17,148 bases of DNA from Bacteroidales bacterium. GTDB lineage: Bacteria; Bacteroidota; Bacteroidia; Bacteroidales; Paludibacteraceae. The stretch is taken from assembly GCA_900769035.1 (NCBI GenBank), contig CAAGFD010000133.1, positions 1-17,148 of the forward strand, written 5' to 3'. The notes beneath the pieces were generated by a model, which saw nothing but the letters and a program-made list of their open reading frames with translations, did no database searches and had not been told where the DNA came from. The translations under genes were made by a program, and so were the position numbers. This document shows positions 7,904-14,823 of the stretch, piece after piece. Position 1 is the first letter of the stretch, and each line of letters opens with the position of its first letter.

Positions 7904-9148
7904 ATGTTTATCCCTTTTGTTACAACGCGGTACTTGTTTTCTCACAAACGGCATAATACAATTAATTTGATTATTGCCGTGAGTATTGTTGGTGTGGCAG
8001 TGGGTACTATGGCTCTTGTAGCAGTGCTCTCCGTATTGAATGGTTTTGAGAGGGTAGTGGAGAATTCTTTTACGGCTTTTGACCCGGAATTAAAGATTAT
8101 CCCCGCTACCGGTAATGCTATAGATACCGATTGCCCTCAGCTGAAAAATGCAAAAAACTGTGTTAATGTAGTCACTTGGTGTAATGTTATAGAGCAAGAC
8201 GCCCTGCTCGGCACTGATACAAAACAGTCGCCGGCAAAAGTAATGGGGGTTGACGATAACTTTGCCAATATCGCCAAGATGGATAGTCTTATGTGGGACG
8301 GCGTTTTTTCTCTTTCTCATGGGAATGATGACGAAATTTACGGTGTAATCGGCATTTTGCTCGCTCAAAAACTTCAAACCGGTGTGGATTTGTCAATGCC
8401 TGTTAACCTTTTTGCTCCTAAAAAGAAAAAGATAAACGTAGCGCGGCCCGAAACAAATTTTTCTAAAACTCCGTTTTATTGTAGTGGCATATTCTCTTCG
8501 CTCCAGAATAAATATGATGAAACTTATTTTATTCTGCCTATTAATGATGTTCGTGATGCTTATATGTTGCCCCGTAATTATGCCAATTATGTCGATGTGA
8601 GAGTGTCTAAACTCAATGCTACGACAGATAAAAAAGCTGTTGCAAAAACGAAAAAAGAGCTTGCAGAGGTGCTTGGCGACGATTTTCTCGTGCTGGATAG
8701 ATACGAGCAACAGGCGGATTTCTACAAAATATCGAAGATAGAGAAATTTTCTACTTTCCTTATCTTGAGCTTTATTTTGCTTATTGCCTCTTTTAATATC
8801 ATTGGTTCTTTGTCGATGATTATCATTGAGAAAAAAGAAGATATCTCTCTTTTTAATTCTCTCGGGGCTACCCCTTCAAAAATTAAAAAACTCTTTTTTG
8901 TACAAGGCTGTAGCATCTCTTTATTGGGTACTTTCGCCGGTACTTTGTTCGGAATAGTGATAGTGATGCTTCAAGATAAATTCGGATGGCTTAAAATGGG
9001 TGATGGCTATTTGTCTACGGTTTATCCGGTAGAATTGATGTGGACCGATGTAGTATCGGTGGTTGTGGTAGTGCTTGTAATGGGTGCCATAGCTTCTTGG
9101 TATACATCATTTTACGTGACTAATCCTAATAAAGACTCGAATAGTTGA
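7904..9148 (+). CDS. FtsX-like ABC transporter permease (LolC/LolE type)
   Basis: The 414-residue membrane protein has the layout of lipoprotein-releasing permeases: one N-terminal transmembrane helix (about 20-45, with the segment VSIVGVAVGTMALVAVLSVLNGFE typical of LolC/LolE), a large periplasmic MacB-like domain (about 46-280), then three helices (about 283-306, 330-357 and 380-405) forming the FtsX domain. Known relatives extract lipoproteins from the inner membrane for transfer to the outer membrane, working with an ATPase such as LolD. No ATPase gene lies in the window, so the partner must be elsewhere. The next gene encodes a lipoprotein, but nothing shows it is a specific client. Start chosen at 7904, 27 bases after rbfA. 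Confidence 0.88.
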   Translation: MFIPFVTTRYLFSHKRHNTINLIIAVSIVGVAVGTMALVAVLSVLNGFERVVENSFTAFDPELKIIPATGNAIDTDCPQLKNAKNCVNVVTWCNVIEQDALLGTDTKQSPAKVMGVDDNFANIAKMDSLMWDGVFSLSHGNDDEIYGVIGILLAQKLQTGVDLSMPVNLFAPKKKKINVARPETNFSKTPFYCSGIFSSLQNKYDETYFILPINDVRDAYMLPRNYANYVDVRVSKLNATTDKKAVAKTKKELAEVLGDDFLVLDRYEQQADFYKISKIEKFSTFLILSFILLIASFNIIGSLSMIIIEKKEDISLFNSLGATPSKIKKLFFVQGCSISLLGTFAGTLFGIVIVMLQDKFGWLKMGDGYLSTVYPVELMWTDVVSVVVVVLVMGAIASWYTSFYVTNPNKDSNS

Positions 9149-9172
9149 TGCCGGATGTAATTTACTGCCGAT

Positions 9173-10372
9173 ATGAATAAACTAAAATACATATTATTCT
9201 TCTGTGTTTCCTTGCTCGTCGTAAATTCTTGTAACGACCCGAGTAAGGTTAAGTCTGTATTTCTCAGTCCGGACACAATGGTGCTTAATGTGGGAGAATC
9301 TCGTCAGATAGAGATGTTTATTCAACCTATATCAGCTATCGCCTACAACTCTACTGCGTGGAGTTCGACAAATACCGATGTAGCTGTTGTCGACTCAAAG
9401 GGCAATGTTACAGCGATTTATGCCGGTGAGTGTATGATAATAGGTCAAGCTTCAAATGTTTACGACACTTGTTATGTAAGAGTTGTTACTCCGCAATTCT
9501 CTTTCTCTTTCGATAAAATTACGATGTACGATATAGATGATAGCGAAACCAAACGAGATGTTGTGCTTCGCTTGCACGATAGCTCGGTTTCGTTCGATGA
9601 AGATGGAAATGCGTCCGGTAACGGCTTTTTTATCAACCTATTCCTTTATGCTCCTATCTCTAAAGACTCTTTGCCGCAAGGCGATTATATGGTTAATGAT
9701 AATGAAGATGAATATTCCATAGCTCCCGGAGAGATTAAAGAAAAAGATGGTCAATACTATATTACAGGTTCGTATCTCGGTCAATATCATGCCGATGGAC
9801 TAAGCGTTATTAGAATAGTTAAAGGTAGTATAACCATCTCTTTTAATGGAGTTTATGTGGTGGAATGTATGCTTTATGGTGTAGACAATGAAGAGATAAA
9901 GGCGCGTTGTACCGCTACTCCCGTCTACTGGCGTGGTGAAACCGGCTCCGATGCAAAGTCGCTTTTCTATAACAATTATACCGCACAAGAGTTTTCTCTC
10001 CCTTCCGAGCCGACAGTAAACCATATTCAGGTGACGCTGAATTGTGATAATGATACGTCGGCTGTGTTTATTGCACGAGTGCCTCTGTCGGTCAATTACA
10101 TTCCTTCCGGAAAATATTCTATCAGTAATGACATATCAAGGGCTTTTACTCTGCTTTCTACAGAGAATAACTATTCTTGTAAATTCATTGCCGGTGATTC
10201 CGTATCTCCAATTCGTGAAGCTACACTTGTAGTGAGTAGAGACGATGAGAAATATTTCTTGTTTGACGCATCATTTTCTACCGCCGAAGAATTGTATGTT
10301 GTTACAAAGCGAAATAATATTAATAAAATGAGAATAAAACGTCATCAATACTTTTTTAATTTTGACAAATAA
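9173..10372 (+). CDS. Lipoprotein with BIG2-type Ig-like domain and two similar beta-domains
   Basis: A lipoprotein signal peptide (residues 1-19) ends in the lipobox VVNSC, with C20 as the predicted lipidated residue. Residues about 26-105 form a bacterial Ig-like group 2 domain (VFLSPDTMVLNVGESRQIEMFI, then STNTDVAVVDSKGNVTAIYAGE). The rest (106-399) is beta-rich and appears to hold two related modules, about 150-245 and 285-379: each has an LPxG-Y or IPxG-Y turn (LPQGDYMVNDN and IPSGKYSISND), a middle strand pair, and a closing strand ending at a small basic stretch. Similar multi-module lipoproteins are common on Bacteroidales surfaces, but their ligands are mostly unknown. Cell-surface or periplasmic exposure is inferred, and a specific function is not recognised. 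It lies 24 bases after the permease and 40 bases before the TetR gene. Confidence 0.8.
   Translation: MNKLKYILFFCVSLLVVNSCNDPSKVKSVFLSPDTMVLNVGESRQIEMFIQPISAIAYNSTAWSSTNTDVAVVDSKGNVTAIYAGECMIIGQASNVYDTCYVRVVTPQFSFSFDKITMYDIDDSETKRDVVLRLHDSSVSFDEDGNASGNGFFINLFLYAPISKDSLPQGDYMVNDNEDEYSIAPGEIKEKDGQYYITGSYLGQYHADGLSVIRIVKGSITISFNGVYVVECMLYGVDNEEIKARCTATPVYWRGETGSDAKSLFYNNYTAQEFSLPSEPTVNHIQVTLNCDNDTSAVFIARVPLSVNYIPSGKYSISNDISRAFTLLSTENNYSCKFIAGDSVSPIREATLVVSRDDEKYFLFDASFSTAEELYVVTKRNNINKMRIKRHQYFFNFDK
10357..10364 (+). promoter_or_regulatory. Possible -7 element for the TetR gene
   Basis: TAATTTTG matches the Bacteroidetes -7 consensus and lies inside the last codons of the lipoprotein gene, 48 bases before the TetR start. 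No TTG is present at the -33 distance. It could give the regulator its own expression, but a chance match in AT-rich DNA is quite possible. No convincing TetR-type palindrome was found between it and the start codon. Confidence 0.25.
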
Positions 10373-10412
10373 ATATATAAGTAATTGATGCCGAACGATA
10401 TATGATTTAATT

Positions 10413-11012
10413 ATGAAAACACCTAAACCTTCTAAAACGCGGATGCTTATTGTTGACGTTGCACGCCGTCTGTTTGCTTTACACGGTAAGGCAAATGTTA
10501 CTATGAATGATATCGCTGTTGCTTCCGGAAAAGGTCGTCGTACAATATATACCTATTTCAGTAATAAAGATGAGGTGTATCTTGCCGTTATAGAGAATGA
10601 ACTCACTTTGCTTATCGAACGTCTTCAAGTGGTGATGTCACGCGATATGGAGGCGCATCACAAATTGGAAGAGTATATCTTTGTGCGCTTTGAGGCTATT
10701 AAAGAGGCTATAGAACGTAATGGTTCGCTTCGTGCCGACTTTTTTAGAAATATTTACGAGGTGGAAAAGGCTCGTAGACATATCGATATAAAAGAAATTC
10801 GATTGATTAAGCAAATTTTGGATCAAGGTGTAAGCGAAAATATTTTTGCTATCAACAGCACTCAGTGGGCTGCTATGATGATGCTTTATGCTCTCAAAGG
10901 ACTTGAAGCTCCGTATCTTAACCATACTATCGGAAATTATATTCGCGACCATCGCTCGAATATTATGCACTATATCCTGGACGGTGTAATGAAAAGAGAG
11001 GAGGATAAATAA
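10413..11012 (+). CDS. TetR/AcrR family transcriptional regulator
   Basis: The 199-residue protein has the TetR arrangement: an N-terminal three-helix DNA-binding domain and an all-helical ligand-binding/dimer domain. Residues 10-54 (RMLIVDVARRLFALHGKANVT, MNDIAVASGKGRRTIYTYFSNKDEV) carry the helix-turn-helix with the family's TIYTYFSNKDEV end. The C-terminal part is poorly conserved in this family, so the inducer cannot be guessed. Its stop codon overlaps the start of the phosphoesterase gene (TAATG at 11010-11014), indicating translational coupling. The targets are unknown; the neighbouring envelope genes are candidates only by position. Confidence 0.92.
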   Translation: MKTPKPSKTRMLIVDVARRLFALHGKANVTMNDIAVASGKGRRTIYTYFSNKDEVYLAVIENELTLLIERLQVVMSRDMEAHHKLEEYIFVRFEAIKEAIERNGSLRADFFRNIYEVEKARRHIDIKEIRLIKQILDQGVSENIFAINSTQWAAMMMLYALKGLEAPYLNHTIGNYIRDHRSNIMHYILDGVMKREEDK

Positions 11013-11530
11013 TGACTCGTGTTGCTATAATTTCCGATACTCACGGCAGAATTGATGACTCATTCGATAAGTATTTGAAAGAGTGTGACTTGATTTTGCA
11101 TGCCGGCGATTATGGCGATTGGTCGGTTATTGATAAATTGCAAAAATTCGCTCCGGTAAAAGTGGTGTCCGGAAATATAGACAGCCCATTCTTTCGTAAT
11201 GATGCGCCGTTAGTTCTTCGGTTTAAAATAGAGGAATTGTCTTTCCTTATGATGCATATAGGTGGCTATCCGGGTAAATATGGTAGAAATGCAAAGTTGG
11301 AATTGGCAAAGGAAAAACCGGACGTCTTTGTTTGTGGCCATAGCCATATTTTGCGTATTATCTATGATAAAAATCTGGATATGCTTACGTTGAACCCCGG
11401 CGCAATGGGCTTTGAAGGGTTTCATAATGTGCGCTCTATTATATGCTTCGATGTAGAAGGTAAAGATATACGTAATATGCGTACCATTACATTGCCTCGT
11501 AATGTTATTAATGATAAAGATATAATGTAA
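11012..11530 (+). CDS. YfcE/MJ0936-type metallophosphoesterase
   Basis: The 172-residue protein is a calcineurin-like phosphoesterase of the short YfcE/MJ0936 class, which hydrolyses phosphodiesters with two metal ions. Metal ligands visible in order are D9 and H11 (SDTHG), D33 (HAGD), N55 (SGNID), H82 (MMHIGG), and H110 with H112 (CGHSH). All are present, so it should be active. Its length is normal for this class. The physiological substrate of most members is not known. The start overlaps the TetR stop codon, and the kelch lipoprotein gene begins 20 bases after its end. Confidence 0.92.
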   Translation: MTRVAIISDTHGRIDDSFDKYLKECDLILHAGDYGDWSVIDKLQKFAPVKVVSGNIDSPFFRNDAPLVLRFKIEELSFLMMHIGGYPGKYGRNAKLELAKEKPDVFVCGHSHILRIIYDKNLDMLTLNPGAMGFEGFHNVRSIICFDVEGKDIRNMRTITLPRNVINDKDIM

Positions 11531-11550
11531 TTATACTGCCTTGAAGAATT

Positions 11551-12537
11551 ATGAAAAGTAAATCTCTGTTACTCTATTTATTACTACTGCTTTTTATCGG
11601 CTGTACCCGTTACGAGCCGAAAGCGGATGTTTTGGAGTGCGATTCCATACCGGTGGATTTTTCATTGTCTTCGGCGCGTTCTGTGGTGTATAGCGACTCT
11701 GTATTTATCTTCTTTGGTCGTAATGCCAATGGTCTTTCAAAAAAAATTTATGTTGCCCATGTAGATAATCTGTCAGAATTTAAAGAGTATGATTTGCCTA
11801 TAGAGCCTCGTGTGAGTGCTATCCTTGCATTATTTGGCAATAAAGTGTATATGGGGCTGGGGTCGCCTAACCGAAAAAATTCCGTTTTGACTTATTATTA
11901 CGATTGGTGGTCGTATAATCTCGAAACACATGAATTGGACTCGCTTGCCCGTTTCCCCGGCGTTGATCCAAATGCCGCTATTTCGTGGGTTGACGTAGAT
12001 AACGACATTATTTATATCGCTTTTGGATATATTTATAGACCCTCCGAGTGCTTTCATCAGAATGTGTACGCTTACTATATAAAAGAGAATCGTTGGGAAT
12101 TGATATGTAGCGATGGTAATAAAAAGCGTACTCTTGCCGCAGCCGGTAATCTGAACGGCAGATATTTCGTCGGTTGTGGATTTAATACCTTTAATTTGAA
12201 CGATTGGTGGGAGTTCTTACCTGAAAATAGACAATGGATACGCCGTGCCGATACCCCTTCCAAAGGTAGAATTTTTTCTTCTACTGCAGTGAATGATAAT
12301 GAGTTGTATTTAATCGGTGGAAGATATTGGGGCGGTACGGAAACGTCGATGTATCTCTATAAAGATATCATTGTTTACAACGCAGACGTCGATGAGTGGT
12401 ACTCTCTCGGAAATATGCCTCTCGGTGGTATGGAAAATACTGTTGCCTTTTTTGCAAAGGGTAAATTGTTCTGGGGTTTAGGACAAATCTCTGATGGTAG
12501 TTATGTAAAATCTTTTTATTGCACAATTCCGAAATGA
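11551..12537 (+). CDS. Kelch-type beta-propeller lipoprotein
   Basis: A lipoprotein signal peptide is followed by C18 in the lipobox FIGC. The mature 311 residues contain about six kelch-like blades, each with a hydrophobic strand, glycine pair and aromatic end: near 50-56, 98-130 (VYMGLGS, YYYDWWSYN), 152-185 (IIYIAFGY, YAYYIKENRWE), 203-230 (YFVGCGFN, DWWEF, RQWI), 251-287 (ELYLIGGRYW, YNADVDEWYSLG) and 305-325 (LFWGLGQ). Such propellers bind proteins or carbohydrates; related proteins lie next to polysaccharide genes in Bacteroidetes. The stop overlaps the start of the Wzi-family gene (ATGA at 12534-12537), so the two are probably made together. No enzyme activity is indicated; the copper-ligand pattern of galactose oxidase was not seen. 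Confidence 0.82.
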   Translation: MKSKSLLLYLLLLLFIGCTRYEPKADVLECDSIPVDFSLSSARSVVYSDSVFIFFGRNANGLSKKIYVAHVDNLSEFKEYDLPIEPRVSAILALFGNKVYMGLGSPNRKNSVLTYYYDWWSYNLETHELDSLARFPGVDPNAAISWVDVDNDIIYIAFGYIYRPSECFHQNVYAYYIKENRWELICSDGNKKRTLAAAGNLNGRYFVGCGFNTFNLNDWWEFLPENRQWIRRADTPSKGRIFSSTAVNDNELYLIGGRYWGGTETSMYLYKDIIVYNADVDEWYSLGNMPLGGMENTVAFFAKGKLFWGLGQISDGSYVKSFYCTIPK

Positions 12538-14099
12538 TGCGGTTTCATCGATATATTCTATTGCTTTTGTTGATTTTTGCTTGTGCCGATATCATTGCTT
12601 ATAAGCCTTTTAAGCCATGGCCTTTACCGATGGATTCCGTCGATACGGGAGTGGATAGTATAGGGTATTGTGTTTCATTGAGTGCAACGGCGTCTTCAGG
12701 TAAAAATGCTCCTTTCTGGCTTTATTCTAATAGAAACGGAAAATTTTCTCCTGCTCCGTATGGCGGTACACTTTCATTGTCTATAGGAAAACCTGCTTTG
12801 CGCGATGCTCGCTGGTGGGATTATTCATTTGCAGTATCTATCTCCGGTGGTGCTGATGGTCTAAAAACATTCGATTCCATCGCGGAAATTAATCCGTCTT
12901 TGATTTCTCTTATAAACCCTTCCGGGTATAATTATAACTCTCGATTAAGTACCGCACTTAGATATTCTATCGATGAGTGCTATGCTCATGTGCGACTTTG
13001 GTGCTTTGATATTTCAGCAGGCTTTAAACGCCCTGAATATGGTAACAATAGAAATATTTGGCTCGATAACGAATTTTCGCTCTCTGCCGGGTCAATGCTA
13101 TGGTCTGATAATGCAGCACCTCTGCCTATTATCTCTATCGGTATCGATAAATATACTTCTATTCCTTTTACTTATGGCTATGCCGAGATAAAGGGTGCTC
13201 TTGTGCATGGATGGTTTTACGATGGTGTTGGCCCTAAAAATACTTTGTTACATTATAAGTACATTGCCGGTAGAATTGGAGGTAAACTGCCGGTGAATAT
13301 AAATTATGAATTTCATCATGCGGCTCAATGGGGCGGAAAATCGGATGTGTATGGGGACCTTGGTTCTACAATAAAGGATTGGTGGCTCGTTTTCGGCGCT
13401 CATGAGGGTGGTGTCAATGCCAACGAAAAAAATAATGCCGTAGGAAACCATGTAGGGTCGCAAAATATCGGTATTGAATTGAAACTGAAACACTGGCATG
13501 TAAATGCTTATTGGCAAACCCTTTTTGAAGACGGTCCCGTATTTGCTCCATGGAAAGCTTTAAATCGTTATGATGGCTTGTGGGGTGTGCAAATCTCTCA
13601 AAATAAGTGGAGGTTTATCTCTGCAATCATGTACGAATTCTTGAATACTACCGACCAGTCGGGACCTACTCACGATATTGATGGCGTGGTGTTTGGCGGT
13701 GGCGATTCTTATTTTACCAACTCCATTTACACTCAGGGATGGACAAACAAAGGGTACGTTATCGGTGTGCCGTTTATTATTTCTCCTATTATTACCGATT
13801 CACAAAAAGTGCTATATAATAGAACGATGACGCATCATCTATCTATTACCGGCGATATTTTTGGTTTTAATTATCTGCTTAGATATGCAAATAGTAAGTA
13901 CTATCGTCGAGAATTGTACTCTTCCGGTGTAATGGCAACAAATAACTCTATTTTGCTCTCAGTGCAAAAGATGGTGCCACAAGCATGGAACTTGAATTTC
14001 TCACTTTCTCTCGCTGCAGATTGGGGTGATGTTTATGGTAATACCTTCGGTGCTATGGTTACAATTTCTCGAAGTGGATTGATTTATAAGACAAAATAA
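12534..14099 (+). CDS. Wzi-family outer-membrane capsule/surface-glycan assembly protein
   Basis: The protein (521 residues from the ATG at 12534) has a signal peptide (MMRFHRYILLLLLIFACADIIA) and a long beta-strand-rich body. The segment ATASSGKNAPFWLYSNRNGKFSP near the N-terminus and PYGGTLSLSIGKP next to it are the recognisable Wzi signatures. Later strands (YEFHHAAQWGG, NIGIELKLKHWHVNAYWQT, FNYLLRYAN) and the ending TFGAMVTISRSG fit an 18-stranded-type outer-membrane barrel. In E. coli, Wzi is an outer-membrane lectin that tethers group 1 capsule; Bacteroidetes relatives occur in glycan loci but are less understood. An upstream in-frame ATG at 12519 lies inside the kelch gene; 12534 is preferred because it gives the ATGA overlap and puts the signal peptide at the very start. 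Its stop overlaps the next start (TAATG at 14097-14101). Confidence 0.85.
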   Translation: MMRFHRYILLLLLIFACADIIAYKPFKPWPLPMDSVDTGVDSIGYCVSLSATASSGKNAPFWLYSNRNGKFSPAPYGGTLSLSIGKPALRDARWWDYSFAVSISGGADGLKTFDSIAEINPSLISLINPSGYNYNSRLSTALRYSIDECYAHVRLWCFDISAGFKRPEYGNNRNIWLDNEFSLSAGSMLWSDNAAPLPIISIGIDKYTSIPFTYGYAEIKGALVHGWFYDGVGPKNTLLHYKYIAGRIGGKLPVNINYEFHHAAQWGGKSDVYGDLGSTIKDWWLVFGAHEGGVNANEKNNAVGNHVGSQNIGIELKLKHWHVNAYWQTLFEDGPVFAPWKALNRYDGLWGVQISQNKWRFISAIMYEFLNTTDQSGPTHDIDGVVFGGGDSYFTNSIYTQGWTNKGYVIGVPFIISPIITDSQKVLYNRTMTHHLSITGDIFGFNYLLRYANSKYYRRELYSSGVMATNNSILLSVQKMVPQAWNLNFSLSLAADWGDVYGNTFGAMVTISRSGLIYKTK

Positions 14100-14809
14100 T
14101 GAAGAATGTATTGATAATTACTCCTGTTAAGAACTCCTTTGTCACCGCTCAACGTACTATTACTTCGGTGATGAATTCTAAAATAGATGCCAATTGGAGG
14201 TATGTTGTTTATGATGATTTCTCAGATGCGGCTTGTGCCGAAAGTCTCGATGAAATGGCACAAAATCTCGGCTTTGAACTCATACATTTGTCGTCTATCG
14301 TCAATACGCCTTCGCCTAATTATAGATTTGTACTTATGCATGCACAAAAAGAGGCTCTTGCTACGGAGGCAGACCTCGTTATTATAGAGTCGGATGTGGT
14401 GGTGAAGCCCGATACTATATCGTCTCTCGTATGTCATGCTGCCGATAGTGCTGTAGGTATGGTTGCTGCCGTTACCGTCGACAATAATGATGTTGTGAAC
14501 TTTCCATATCTTTATGCTTCCGATTTTAAGGGTACTATAAATTCAAAAAAGCGATTAAGCTTCTGTTGTACTTTACTCGCCAATAGGTTTTTACACGATT
14601 TCGATTTCAATTTGTTGAATCCCGAAAAGCAATGGTTCGATGTGCCTATTACCCGAATGTCGCGTAAAATGGGCTATCAAAACCGACTACTTATGGATGT
14701 CAGGGTTTTGCATACTCCACATGCAAGTCGCCCGTGGAAATTATTGAAATACACCAACCCAATTAAATACTATTGGTATAAATTAACCCGTGGAATGGAT
14801 AAAATTTAA
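14099..14809 (+). CDS. Family-2 (GT-A fold) glycosyltransferase
   Basis: The 236-residue protein has the GT-A start LIITPVKNSFVTAQRTITSVMNSK, a nucleotide-binding motif VVYDDFSD (36-43), and ESD (97-99) in VIIESDVVVKP at the position of the usual DxD metal motif. The C-terminal part (WFDVPITRMSRKMGYQNRLLMDVRVLHTPHASRPWKLL) is typical of small GT2 enzymes. No transmembrane segment is visible, so it probably works on a lipid-linked acceptor at the cytoplasmic face of the membrane. The sugar donor and acceptor cannot be read from sequence. It is translationally coupled to the Wzi gene and followed after 14 bases by the fusion protein. Confidence 0.85.
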   Translation: MKNVLIITPVKNSFVTAQRTITSVMNSKIDANWRYVVYDDFSDAACAESLDEMAQNLGFELIHLSSIVNTPSPNYRFVLMHAQKEALATEADLVIIESDVVVKPDTISSLVCHAADSAVGMVAAVTVDNNDVVNFPYLYASDFKGTINSKKRLSFCCTLLANRFLHDFDFNLLNPEKQWFDVPITRMSRKMGYQNRLLMDVRVLHTPHASRPWKLLKYTNPIKYYWYKLTRGMDKI

Positions 14810-14823
14810 ACGTATTTCCAGGT

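Noticed and set aside
12519..12533. Upstream in-frame ATG for the Wzi-family gene
   Set aside because: It adds MHNSE before the signal peptide and lies inside the kelch gene; the ATG at 12534 gives a standard ATGA overlap and a normal signal peptide.
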